Positions 46,387-63,140 of a stretch of DNA of 64,000 nt are shown here, piece after piece (position 1 is the stretch's first letter; every line of letters starts with the position of its first letter). The stretch comes from Perkinsus marinus ATCC 50983 (Eukaryota > Perkinsozoa > Perkinsida > Perkinsidae). The position numbers were made by a program, and so were the translations under genes. The stretch is taken from NCBI RefSeq assembly GCF_000006405.1, contig NW_003210321.1, positions 463,929 to 527,928 of the forward strand. Direction: 5' to 3'. The notes under the pieces were generated by a model. It had not been told where the DNA came from and did no database searches. It saw nothing but the letters and a program-made list of their open reading frames with translations.

Positions 46387-47901
46387 ATGGTTGCCCCTAA
46401 CAGTAGGCAGTATCGAGAATATAAACCCAGCCTGGCAGAGCAAACACGTCGTAGTGCTGGTCTTCCGTGAACTGCTCTCAATGTACCCACTTAGGTGCCG
46501 GGCCCAGCTCGCAGAATGGATACGTTGCTCCAGCTTCGGCCCCTCAAGCTCTGAGTGCGATGAGGCTCTTAGTGTTGCCACAGGGGGGATCGTCGGAGGC
46601 CTCTGGTGTTGATGGTGAGGGTCCTGGTCAGTGCTGGAGGAAAACATGTTCTCTTTCCTCAGTTATTATAGAAATTCGCATACGAAGTCGGGTAGTAGTA
46701 CACAGGAAGCAAAAAAGAATTTCCCGAAATTTCCTCAGAAATTTCACTTTGTCAACAACACATGTACTTGATCATGTGCATATTTCCCACACTAGTAGTG
46801 GCACTCCGAGACGACTGTGTTCGGTCAGGCCTCACACCTAATGTGGTGTCACGGAGGTCGGCAGATCATCATCATCAGCTCGATGATCTGAGGAGGCGTA
46901 TGAGATCGATGAAGGAAAGGCTTCATCGACTATCTTCAGGTGAAGTCCATTAGGCTTGTACAGTATTGGACTTTAAACGGACTACTATACCTTGCAGTGA
47001 GAGTGAGCGTATGGCCTTCCTCACTCCACTGCTAGCTACGTATGGGGATTACATAACCTTGAATGTACCTGTGTGGGTGGAGACATCGGCGGTCGTACTT
47101 AGTATGCAGTGGGAAGAAAATTCAATCGTCATGGGAGGCCTCTTCGGAGTGTTGCAATAGTATTGCCGGTAAACGACTTGACTCAGGTGGTAGCACACCA
47201 GGGAGTTCCCTTAGCCAAGACGGTAGCACTCGACTGGATGGTGAGTCCTCGACACACTGAGAGGTCCCTTCCCTGGTGGTGATGTCCTATGTTCAGATCA
47301 TCGAGAAGATGCTTGGAAATCTCTCGCCCTTACGACGGCGTATCCAATGCCTGATCATTGCGGTTACAAGCTACCACCAACCTCCAACTGCGAGGGTCAG
47401 CTACTCAGACCAGCCTTGGCACGAACATGTGGTATTTTAGGCAACCATAGAGCACTTCAACGGTCACGATACCAGACGAGCCAGGATCGTTATGAGAGCA
47501 CTGCGGCTGTGTTGAAGAAGCAACTCCAGGAACACCGTCGAGACGAGCTCATCGCTGAGCTGACAGCCAAATACGCCTCGTCGCGTGCGCCGAGTGTTCA
47601 TGACTCTATGGGGACTCCCCCACGGAAGTCGTTCCAATTGAACAGTACGCCTGAGCGTCCAAAGCCACGGCCCATGGAAGAGGATACGATAGCGGCATTG
47701 GTGCGGTATAAGGAAAAGTTCCACGACTACGTGATGAGAACTCGAGATGCTGAGCTTGAGCGGAGCGATGTTACTTCGTGGTACCTCTGCGATGTCCTCA
47801 CTGATCAACTCCTACGGGAATGCATTGACAGGGTGACGGACTCTATCTGTGATGATGTTGATAATTATGTCGATCGACTGATAGAGTTTGAAATCAATTG
47901 A
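46387..47901 (+). CDS. Uncharacterised coiled-coil protein (complete copy, multi-exon)
   Basis: Not recognised. ATG 46387 starts MVAPNSRQYREYKPSLAEQT. A 41-nt intron leads to SQNGYVAPASAPQALSAMRL. A MITE-bearing intron follows, then an exon with RRSADHHHQLDDLRRRMRSM and KERLHRLSS. The last exon (about 47347-47901) has DRYESTAAVLKKQLQEHRRD, ELIAELTAKYAS, a Pro/Ser linker (MGTPPRKSFQLNSTPE) and a helical C-terminal domain with LVRYKEKFHDYVMRTRDAEL and YLCDVLTDQLLRECIDRVTD, ending at TGA 47899-47901. Coiled coils and length suggest a structural or scaffold protein. The duplication boundary lies inside the last exon at about 47504, so only this copy keeps the 3' part. Confidence 0.62.
46629..46796 (-). 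repeat. hAT-like MITE, copy 8
   Basis: Orthologous to copy 6: CAGTGCTGGAGGAAAACATG to CATATTTCCCACACTA, flanks GTCCTGGT and GTAGTGGC. In an intron of the coiled-coil gene. Confidence 0.82.
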
Positions 47902-48775
47902 CCATGTAAGCTCTTGAGCCATTTCCCTCCACAATGTTTTCAAGTTGTCAGTCACAGTAGTGATAGTAACAGGAATAGCAGCTGCCATAGCCCCCTTCAC
48001 GTGTTCCGTATCCGTGCTTGCTTGAAACATTCCACTTGACACAACATTTTTTACAACATGATTCTGATGTTGGAGTGGCTGATACAACTTTAGGAAACCC
48101 TTGCCGAGAGCTTCCGAATGGTACCTCTGTTACTCGCGACTCTCGTTACAACTCAACACCCCAGATTAGGGAAACAATCATAACTCGAATTCGTCGTAGT
48201 TTGTGACCAGCACATACGGTTCTGAATTATCCTTGTGATCTATTAGTAAGCGCCAAGTATTGCATGTCCAAGTCGGGCAGAATATTCGGGTGGTTCATAC
48301 TACAGGCGGTCACCAAAATCAGTAGCGATCGATGCCACCATGAACGCAGGCCTCTCAGCACGGTGACTCGCCGTTGGCAGGGGTATGGGAAGAATTATCC
48401 TCGCAGGCGGATCTCATCCCAATACGCATGGATGGAGTCATCCTCCTATTCCCGGCGGTCATCTGTCTTTACTGAAGCCTTGGCCCACATCACTGAAGAT
48501 GACCATTTGATCACAGCAATCGGATTTAATATTAGCCCGAGGAGCCGGAAACCACTCGGGGAGCTGCACTTTCGAGGCTCCTTGGTCTACACGTCACGGA
48601 ATGTTTCGCTTCCAAACAGATAGCAACGCACTCTACAGAGAATAATGATAATGGAACTCCCACTCTGAACTCAACAGTATATACGTCAGTGGGTGTGTCG
48701 ACTATCGTAATAACACAATGTAACGGGATAATGATACGCTGGTTCGATGATCATCAGACCTAACGGGCATTGTAC
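47902..48775. other. Convergent spacer, weak coding hints
   Basis: A plus-strand open frame 48264-48623 (SSVFTEALAHITEDDHLITA) and a minus-strand one 47812-48087 (SSGMFQASTDTEHVKGAMAA) have coding-like stretches but no recognised family. They could be remnants of a transposon or a small gene. Confidence 0.35.
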
Positions 48776-54890
<6,115 letters not shown>

Positions 54891-55031
54891 AAGTAACCAA
54901 AAGCAAGAAGGCAATTTGCAGGTAGCCAACCTAGCACCATGAATACCCCCTCCTCGAGAAACTCCCATTATAATACTCTAAAACACAATGCCACTAGTAA
55001 TCAGAAAAGGCACATATCCCTACTCCCCGTA

Positions 55032-57472
55032 TTAGGCTAGAAATAGGACAAAAAATATGACAAAACATATAAGTATAGCGAAGATCTTCAATATCAGCGA
55101 CCGATTCCCCGATATACTATGGAAGTATCTGTAAACAGATCCTTGGCACTAGGGAACCTCCACGTCTACCACCAGGAGTGATCACTTACTTCAACAGTTG
55201 GTTCTGCCCTTCATTTAGGTGACCCATGGTATCATCAACATCAGAATCTATTCGCGTGATCATCTCGTCCTGCTCGTAGACCATGGACGATACTTTCTGG
55301 AACATCTGGGCGAGCTCACCTGAAGGTAAACCGGTACGGAAAATATACAAAACATGTGGACCTGGCTATACAAAGGGGTTCACTAGTAGTGCGGGGAAAA
55401 TATGTACATTTGTTCTTGACAGTATGGAAATTTTGAGGGAATTTCGGGGAATTCTCGTTGTAATCTGAAACCCTATAATTAGTGCGTGCGGAAACTCCTG
55501 AGCTGAGCTGAGAGGAGCCAACATAAATTCCAAAATTACCATGTATACAGTAATTATTGAATATATTAGTATTTTATTGTTGTAATACATACCACTCCAC
55601 CGGCAAAAGCTCGAGAGTATTACCAATAGTCTTCTGCACAGCTTGGACAGCGTTAGCCCTAGCATTCAAGTACCCAGGGCCCTGCAACATCTGCTCCTGC
55701 TCCTCGCGACCGCCCTCTATATCAAAACCACTACGGGGGCCTCCAGAAAACGACGATCGCTCGGTCATCTCCATACCTAGGAGGAGGGAATATGCACATG
55801 CTCAACTACGTGTGTTGGTGACAATATGGCTGAGGATATTGCGATAAATTCAGGTAGAAGTCTACAGAAACCAACAAGAATTTACCAAAATTTCCTCACA
55901 AATTTCATATTTTCACCAACACACATAGTTGACCATATGCATATCTACCAGATACAGAATTACATCCAAAAGACGTTGATAGCAACGACAGTACTTACTT
56001 CCTCTTCCACCCAGCTCAAAGGGATTGTTTGAAGAAAACGCGTACATGTTGCGCCTGGTCACTAAACTCCTTACAGCTGCTATAATGACATCACCAGCCC
56101 TACCGTCTGTCCTGTTGCTGTAACATCTTAGTTCGCAACTCCAAGACATCCTTGAAGTCCTTGGTAAGCCCCATCAACCTACTTCTCCCTATAACAGTGC
56201 CACGAGGAGAGCCCAAGGGCAGCTACCTAGTTTGGAGAGTCTTCACTATACCACTGGTATGCGCTGAAGCCTGCCGACCTAACAGGCCACTCCTTCACTA
56301 CAGCTTGTAATTCCAAATTCAGCAAATAAAAAAAATGAAAATTGATTTTCGTAAAGTGGAAGGAGTTTTTCACGAAAACTGAAGAACAAATTGAAAATGA
56401 ATGTTCGAATTTCGTAGACCGTTCGAAAACACAAGTTGCAATTCGTAGATTGTATTTGAAATTTTCTCAATTTGTTATTTTATTTTATTTCAGATGGAAA
56501 AGGCTGAACCCCATAGGCCCCCATCCCCTAGTACTCTCCGTGGACCTATTAGCATGTTGCTGCAATAACTCTATTTTCTGGTTAAGCCCGTCCAGATCCT
56601 GAATACACAGTATAGGGCGTATTTTAATATTTAAACATCCATACCACACCACCGTCACTTACTCTCTTGATATCCCCTGTATAATCGTTTATCCGAGCAG
56701 ACTGGTCATTGAAGATTCCCTTCGCTCGAGCCACTACCAAGAACACATCGTCCTTCTCCTCACAGCGGAGCGAAGCACAATAACTACGTTTTCCCAACTC
56801 CTGTATCTTCATCTGCGTCTGGTGCAAATCTACCCCAATCTCATTGGCGTACTTATTAAACTGCGATACTACTGCTGTTGACGATGATGCCGAGGCCGAT
56901 CCCGATGGACCTGAGCAACCCAGATCATCAAAGACCCCAATAGCAGGCAAATGCGTTGACAATATAATAACATAGTTATAAGTGTAACAACCTATAATAT
57001 AATTTAATAATAAACATAAAATAAGGTTACTTACCATCAATGGTAATATCTTATGTATGTTAATTCATAATGGGTAAACGTACTATTAGGCTCTGCAGCA
57101 GTTTTCCATCATAACATTACTATAGTCGCCAACCCCACACTACTACTTTCATGCTCAGCCACAGCCTCAGCAGCTCTTCCCGTATCTGATGCTAACTATA
57201 GCTTTCAGCTCTTATGACCTTTCTAATGGCGAATCTGATTTATGTACTCGTTGAATTGGTGGCCTCAACAACCGCCATATGAATTCCTCAACATACCACA
57301 GCCGTAGCATAGTCCACCACGCCCCCGGTGCCCAGTACTAGCACACCATCTTACCGTCCATATCCTTGATAAGCTTATAAAACTGGCCTGTCCGATCGAG
57401 TGCCATGGACGATATAGTACAAGTAGTAGAGGAGGATGAGCCCGCCCCTCCAAGAGATGGTGCGTAGCTCAT
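55032..57472 (-). CDS. Syntaxin-5/Sed5-type Qa-SNARE (multi-exon)
   Basis: Sed5/syntaxin-5 is the Qa-SNARE of ER-Golgi and intra-Golgi fusion. Near the start (ATG 57470-57472) is MALDRTGQFYKLIKDMDG, matching the DRT..F N-peptide that binds the Sly1-type SM protein. Next: VVSQFNKYANEIGVDLHQTQ, then KIQELGKLARAKGIFNDQSA across a 54-nt intron, DLDGLNQKIELLQQH, and DFKDVLELRTKMLQQQ, the syntaxin-5 F..VLE.R motif. The SNARE helix is split over exons: GPGYLNARANAVQAVQKTIG and GELAQMFQKVSSMVYEQDEM with ITRIDSDVDDTMGHL. A C-terminal anchor SLILKIFAILICFVIFFVLF ends at TAA 55032-55034. The zero-layer glutamine is expected in EQDEM. Introns hold two MITEs and repeat family 2. Assignment to the Qa class is strong. 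Confidence 0.88.
55397..55540 (+). repeat. hAT-like MITE, copy 11
   Basis: GGGAAAATATGTACATTTG, TTTTGAGGGAATTTCGGGG, GAAACTCCTGAGCTGAGCTG and CATAAATTCCAAAATTA match the family. A second family-like start (AAAATATACAAAACATGTGG) lies 60 nt upstream. In a syntaxin intron, antisense. Confidence 0.78.
55790..55945. repeat. hAT-like MITE, copy 12 (head-to-head, two left ends)
   Basis: Left part GAATATGCACATGCTCAACT with GTGTTGGTGACAATATG; right part CATATTTTCACCAACACACA with AGTTGACCATATGC is the inverse of the same end. The usual second end (GAGCTCAGCTGAGG...CCAACACTG) is absent. In a syntaxin intron. Confidence 0.82.
56291..56446 (+). repeat. Interspersed repeat family 2, copy B
   Basis: Matches 17905-18050: TTGATTTTCG, GGAAGGAGTTTTTCACGAAA, GTTCGAATTTCGTAGACCG and TTCGAAAACACAAGTT. 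In a syntaxin intron. Confidence 0.65.
56734..56787 (-). repeat. Short intron with GCTTCGCTCCGCT motif (family B, copy 2)
   Basis: A 54-nt GT-AG intron (GTAGTT...TGGTAG) in the syntaxin gene. Splicing rebuilds GKLARAKGIF, which fits the family. Contains TGTGCTTCGCTCCGCTGTG. Confidence 0.82.
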
Positions 57473-57727
57473 CAACATCAACACAAACAAGTTCCAACGA
57501 CCTCATATATCTCCCACTTCACAAGCAAAAGTAACATCCTATTCACTTCTCGTAAACACATAGCTCAGTGCTGGGGACAGTATTTTCGCAGAAATTATGG
57601 TTGCTAAATTGCACGACTACGTCGATGTCGCGAAATTCACAACGACTATATACTCCCAATAGAGTCAGTTCTTATCACCGGCGTTGTCACGCTTGGTGTC
57701 CTGAATGCACATATTCATACCACTCCT

Positions 57728-58245
57728 CGCCCCCATCGTGGCCAACCTCGTCGTGCATCCTAGTGAGTACATCCAAGGCATCCTCATGAGGATTATCGTC
57801 CTTACAAATGTCCTTCACCCGTTGTTCATCACTCCTTGCCAGATGCTGGGGTAAAGTCCCCACTATTCCTACAAATCAACCGTTCAAACAGTTATTAATA
57901 ACAACCTCGAACTGCCTTCCACTGTGGACAGTAGTGGAAGGCGCTACTTCACTATCAGTGAGCAATCCGCATCATCTATCCTACTACTCAATGCCACCAT
58001 AGGGGGGGATCGGAAAAGTGCAAAAATAATTTTTTCCGAAAATCAAGTTCGTGTTATCTTTAAACAGTACAATCGTATTCCAATACAAAATTTCAGGTTG
58101 ATATGAGCAGTGGTTAAGAAATTGGGTCTTTAGATTGCTTGTACCGTAACTATCCCAACTACTATCAAATCCTATGAAGTACCGATCTAGAAGGACTGAT
58201 GAAAACAAAGGTCACTCCAACCATGGGCTTCCCATTTCCATCTCA

Positions 58246-58311
<66 letters not shown>

Positions 58312-59110
58312 ATAACTCACTTTGGAAGTTGAGGATCTGATGATCCATAGCTGCATCAGAGTCTCTAAACATTTGCTCGAATATAAGATGGACCATTTCG
58401 ATTCGGTCATCGCCATTACCAGTGCCAGCAGCTAACCAAGACGCACACATAACTACGCTAAAACGCTGACTTTACATAATCGTCCGTGTAAAAATATCCA
58501 CTGCTGATTCACATTGCAATAGAGCGGAAAGTGTAGTAGATGTAAAGAAAGGCACACAACGCCTAACGCTACCACGACTACGCCGACTACGATGTGCATC
58601 TCATCTTACATCGCGACGGAAATCCAACCTACCTCGTAGAACGAGTTTTCATACCACATTTCCTTCACAACAGCACCAAGACACCCCCCTATCCTACATC
58701 TATTCCTGCAACCAGAACCCGAGGCATCCAAGGGGTTCACATGGTTACCAACGTGAGCTTCCGGCGCCACTCTCCAACGAGTGACCTTATTACGGAAGAA
58801 ATGACGAGTAGCCTCATTATCAAGTGACGTTCTGGGGCAAAGATTCAAAACAGGTCCATCTCAGGCCCGACCCACTTCTCTACTATTCCCACTAGATGAA
58901 CGTTCACAACTCGTCTCGATAGCGACGACCCGTTCGAGCCCACCACATGACACAGGCCAGCACGATCAGTGCAGACGATGAAGACAGCTCTAAAAGGCTC
59001 ATATCACCACTAGGAGAAGACAACAGCAGTCTACCTAGCTGGACAGCAGGGCTCCACCACTTCCTTCCATACACTCTCAAAGTCGCCCGGATCACATACA
59101 AGCACGCCGA
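57728..59110 (-). CDS. Uncharacterised coding region (exons only)
   Basis: Not recognised. Minus-strand exons with good coding character: about 57700-57870 (GTLPQHLARSDEQRVKDICK, EDALDVLTRMHDEVGHDGGE), 58320-58445 (ASWLAAGTGNGDDRIEMVHL, FEQMFRDSDAAMDHQILNFQ), 58606-58848 (TSLDNEATRHFFRNKVTRWR), and about 59020-59110 (QLGLGVLVCDPGDFESVWKE). The last would suit a Rossmann-type fold such as a methyltransferase, but no SAM-binding motif was identified. A (CTA)n microsatellite sits in the intron after the second exon listed. Joins were not established; this could be two genes. Confidence 0.4.
58246..58312. repeat. (CTA)n microsatellite
   Basis: About 22 CTA triplets, on the minus strand (TAG)n directly after an exon. 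The second such tract in the window (first at 5077-5203). Confidence 0.95.
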
Positions 59111-60853
59111 GGCCCAGCTGGATACACACCGAGATGAGCCTGATAATCAACGACCCATCCAATACCAATGCTGAGGGTAATGACATCTAGTACGACTCTT
59201 CCTTCTCCCAGAAAGGACTCAACTCCTATAGGCGTAAACTTTCAATGTGCCATATGAGGCGATAAAAGCGCTCCAAAAACAAAACCATTCGCAGCCCTAA
59301 TTTCTATGCGATACGCAGGAAAGAAAGAAAGCCACAGTTCTAAGCCTCTAACCCATTCAGGAGTACATGAACGAATTAAACCTCATTCAATGGGCTCATG
59401 CAACTGACCCTAACTTAATGCCACTCTCAACAATCCCATACAGAACCGAACGTTTTTACACGAGTAAAACCCTCACACTGTGACATTGTATCAGCCACCA
59501 CTCTCCCCTTACATTCTGCTAAGGATGGGATCGTCCACCGACACGAACATCATATCCCCTCGATATTTATTGATACCACGCGTTGACCAACAACGTGCTC
59601 TGGAGTGAGCAGCAGCGGTCTCCACCAAGTTGTACGGCGCTGCACTCAGACACGCGGTCAGTTCTGAGGCATACGACGAATCAGAGCCTTTTCTTAGCGG
59701 AGCGAAGCAATTCACGAATGCCATGATTCTTACCATCCCCTTGTGGCATTCGACAAGGCCTCGAGCTGAGGTCTCCCTGCTTAGCCCCCTTCCCCCCTAT
59801 AACCGCTCCTGCCGTCCCCGATGCCGACGATGGTACAGGAGCCCGACGCCCTCGACAAAATTCGAAGCAGCCAGCGATGGAACAGAAACCCATTGCAAGC
59901 CTTGAAACTAGTGCTAAGACACCCTCACTATATCAAAGGAAAGCATCAACGATGTTCCTAGGAGTTGTAAACTGTACGCCTTCGAAAACATGGTGTCCTC
60001 TTGTTTCACGCCTGATGGAGTACCTGTTACCGCGGAAATACAGTCACAGAGTGAGACTATGGGCACCTTGATCATTATAAGTCTTCAACACGTACGCATA
60101 AGGCGTCATATTTTACGTCTAGCAACATCTCTGCTCAGCATAGGCTCACGCCGCAGTCCAGAATTTACTGTGTAATCGTTGCTCTCCGCACAGAGAAGTG
60201 TACATCATTCACATCACATAGCCTCCCCATTCTCATGCTCAGTCCTCTCTACTCTAGGGTTTCCGATTCAACCTAGCAGCCTCGACATTCATGACAATCT
60301 TATCGTCTTGGTCGGCCGCACATCGTTCTATAGCAGATTCGAAATCCCTCGTGGTTAGTTCCACGAATACTCTATTCTATACAAAGGCACACGCTTTATG
60401 CAGTACTCAATTCATTTTACCCCTCTAGAGGGTAATATTTCCCTGCCCTATAACGGAACAACATACCTTCTCGCCCCCCCCCATCCCCCTCAACACTATA
60501 CCCACAATGGTAGCACGCATGAGACGGGGATGGCTGTGACAATGCCGTGGGTTGATGACAAGACTAACACAGCTACCACCACCACCGCTGCTGCTGCTGT
60601 AACATCATCCGAGGCAAGTCCTTCCACTGCTCCCTCCCTGCTAGTGTTCTTCTTGTTGTTATGGTGTCCGCTGAGGGCTTGGATTGCGGACAATAGTAAT
60701 AGTAGTAGTATAACTGTTAACTAATCTTATTGGCTTCTATAGTGGTACGAGGAATCCAAGACCTTTACGGGTCTATATCCCTGAGAAATGGCAACATCGA
60801 GCAAGTCACCAGTCACCACACTTACCTCATCTACTATGAAAAACTACTGAACT
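59111..60853. other. Region with isolated coding-like exons, genes unresolved
   Basis: Minus strand: 59520-59750 with a 52-nt intron at 59664-59715 (exons CLSAAPYNLVETAAAHSRAR, RGINKYRGDMMFVSVDDPIL) and about 59945-60070 (CDCISAVTGTPSGVKQEDTM, FSKAYSLQLLGTSLMLSFDI). Plus strand: 60398-60724 is an open frame (NISLPYNGTTYLLAPP) ending in a hydrophobic stretch (PSLLVFFLLLWCPL) and could be the end of a membrane-anchored protein. None could be assigned to a family. Confidence 0.35.
59664..59715 (-). repeat. Probable short intron with GCTTCGCTCCGCT motif (family B, copy 3)
   Basis: A 52-nt GT-AG segment (GTGAAT...CCTCAG) containing ATTGCTTCGCTCCGCTAAG. Host exons are of unknown function, so the splice is less certain than the other two. 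Confidence 0.55.
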
Positions 60854-62592
60854 TCATTCGTGGCCCTCGTCAACATCATCATCACCATGCTGCTGCTGCT
60901 GGCCGTTCTCACTGCCTTCCTCCGACTCCTCCGTCGCGTCATCCATCACCGCATCCTCCTCCGAGTCCTCCCCCTCAGTCATAATCTCCATATCTTCTCC
61001 CTCACTATCCCGAGCCTCACCAGACTCCTCGTCTTCTTCATCGACATCAGCGCTCGCCATGTCGATCGATATCTCTGGGGGACGAACCTTTTGCTTAGGT
61101 GATGGGTGCCGCTGTGATAATATCCTCTCGGCTTCTTCCCGATCCTCCTCCAGCTACAATGGAAACACAGATGTCACACGAAAAGCAGGTGGGTAAATTA
61201 TGAAGTAGGCAAAATGCGGTATGCCGGGATTGAACCATGGACCTCTGCGACCAGCAGTCAAGTCCCAACCTCTATACACTAAACTCCCTCCACAACCATA
61301 CGGACTCCTACCTTATTATCACGATCTTCTGTCGGCTGCCACCGCTTAGCCAAGCGACCTAATCGTGCCCTCGCCCTATTCAAGTGGGGGTTGGCAGTAA
61401 CATGATGAGTTGGTTTAGGAGCCTCAACAGCATCATCCACTTGTGCCTCTTGAATAGGAGGAGAAGGTGTTGATATCGACGAAGATGACGACGACGACGA
61501 GGCTGTCTCTGCGACTCTCTAAAACAGCTGCTGAGTGTAGACATACAAGAAAGCAAGCTTACTCAGATTCTGTCGTAGCTTGTTGCTGTTGTTGTTGTTG
61601 TTGTTGTTGCTGGGAGTGGCCTCCTACTACTGTGGTGGTGGTGGTGGTCCTCGCCGCTGCCTCCACCATACTCGCCGCTACTATCTCTCTCATCTTCCTT
61701 TGCAATGCCGTCACCTCTCTATCGATCTGAACCCTCTGCTCCGACAAAGCTGATCGCCGCTTTAACAACCTATACACAACTGTACACTACCCAGGACAAC
61801 CAGAGAAGGTCAATAACATCAACTCCTCTACCTATTCCGAACTATCCCCTTCCCCATCGGGAAACCGAGTGACCCTCAACCATAACGATGATCAGCCTAT
61901 GACAGTTTATGCTACTAGAAAATTCCAAATCTATATCACACTTCTCTTCGGAGTATCAGCGATAACATCCCATGACCAACCTCTGAATTCTCCCATCAGA
62001 GTCCTCCAGTTCACTCTGAGTCTCCAATGATAGCCTAGTAAGATCGCCGTATCTCTCGAGCATCCTAGCATGCTGTAATCTAGCTCCAGACGACCGCTTT
62101 GGGTGCTGCGCCACTCCACCACCTATTGCCGTGCTTCGTTGAGCCACTGCTGCTGTTGTTGAATTGCCACCGGCATCCTTCTAAAAATTCCATATAAAGT
62201 GCAATCAAATACATAACCAACCCCAACCGTTACCTGCTGTTTCGATGCTGCCACCGCCGCCGCTGCCGCTGCACGCGTGCGCAACGCCAACTGCTTGGCC
62301 CTGCTGGCACTCTTCGTCTGAGAGCATATCCCACTTCCCGCAGTCCAACAAGAGACCGAGGTAGCCCTACCTTGATGCGTTTGGACACCCTCAGTAGCTC
62401 TTTACGCTCATACTTGAGTAGATCAGGTCCCAGAGCGGACCTCTCCTGGTCCCTCTCAGACACCATGACTGGATCCCCAAGGTCAACTCGGCAGACACTA
62501 CCATATCTACCACTTGCATCAACAGTCGCATAACCACCCAAGCTGTCCACAATGCCTTGAATGGGTGGTGAAGGGGAGACGTCCACATTCAT
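60854..62592 (-). CDS. Uncharacterised nuclear-type protein with coiled coil and acidic tail (multi-exon)
   Basis: Not recognised. ATG 62590-62592 starts MNVDVSPSPPIQGIVDSLGG. Exons then give LLKYERKELLRVSKRIK; TKSASRAKQLALRTRAAAAA; ARMLERYGDLTRLSLETQSE; YRLLKRRSALSEQRVQIDRE with LQRKMREIVAASMVE and an 11-residue polyglutamine; a Ser run (SSSSSSSSS); NRARARLGRLAKRWQP; and, across an intron holding a tRNA-like element, LEEDREEAERILSQRHPSPK. It ends in a strongly acidic tail (DEEDEESGEARDSEGEDMEI) with the stop at 60854-60856. The mix of basic coiled coil and acidic tail suggests a nuclear or nucleolar protein, but this is inference only. Confidence 0.6.
61214..61305 (-). repeat. tRNA-like (SINE-type) element in an intron
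   Basis: Minus strand: A-box-like TTAGTGTATAGAGG, then GACTTGACTGCTGGTCGCAG, then B box GGTTCAATCCCGGC and a GCATTTTGCC tail. It lies wholly inside a GT-AG intron (about 61156-61312) of the acidic-tail gene, in sense orientation. The most tRNA-like of the six, but the acceptor stem does not pair well, so probably not a working tRNA. Confidence 0.7.
61583..61615 (-). repeat. CAA/CAG tract encoding polyglutamine
   Basis: Eleven glutamine codons (mostly CAA) in an exon of the acidic-tail gene, next to a poly-threonine run. Confidence 0.9.
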
Positions 62593-63140
62593 CGTTGCAA
62601 AGGAGGGGGTATAACTAAGGGTATAACCATAGACAGAATAAGAATGGCATTCAGTAGCTCGGCTTGGAATGAACGGCCACGACTAAAACAATATGTGGGC
62701 TCATCCCACTGGGATAGAGCCATAAACCCCATGAGGGAGAGTACACCCATCCCTCCGAACGCTGTCGTAGGGGGAGAACCAAGATCTCCTCCGCGTCCCA
62801 TACACCATTGGCGGCCTCTTCCAGCCTTCTTCTCCTGAGATGCCCAATACGGCTACTTAACCGACCGAGGACATGCTCAACAGCTTCACACAAATCACTT
62901 CCCACATACGATCCTACCACAACACCACCCGGAAATCTCCCATCCCTGATTTCCTCAATCACACCCGAAGTACCACAGCTCCTTACCAGCCCACCGCTCC
63001 ACACTCTCCCTATACGACCCCCAACAACAATGGTAGAATACAAACCATCACGAGCATCGAAGAAACGTTTTTCCGGCTAAGATAAGGGAGGTAAATGGGT
63101 TGGTAGTCAGTGCTTGTCAATGCTGCTGCTGCTATAAGGC
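62593..63140 (-). CDS. Possible small membrane protein or 5' exons (low confidence)
   Basis: Two overlapping minus-strand frames look coding: 62651-63043 (EIRDGRFPGGVVVGSYVGSD, LCEAVEHVLGRLSSRIGHLR) and 62589-62801 (FGGMGVLSLMGFMALSQWDE, LNAILILSMVIPLVIP) with a hydrophobic C-terminus. They may be consecutive exons of one short gene ending at 62589-62591, just overlapping the next gene's start. No family recognised. Confidence 0.3.

Larger units (their letters stand above)
42111..47504. repeat. Tandem segmental duplication, unit 2
   Basis: Second unit, directly after unit 1 (see 36857-42106). It contains the complete versions of MED7 and, running past the unit's end, the coiled-coil gene. 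Small copy-specific differences include an extra stretch of about 23 nt near 43583-43606. Confidence 0.95.

Noticed and set aside
36857-47504. LTR retrotransposon or other large transposon
   Set aside because: The repeated unit contains host genes (MED7, LRR) with introns, has no reverse transcriptase or integrase, and its ends are not TG...CA.
61214-61305. Functional tRNA gene
   Set aside because: A- and B-box-like blocks are present but the acceptor and T stems do not pair well by eye and the site is inside an intron in sense orientation. A tRNAscan-SE run would settle it.
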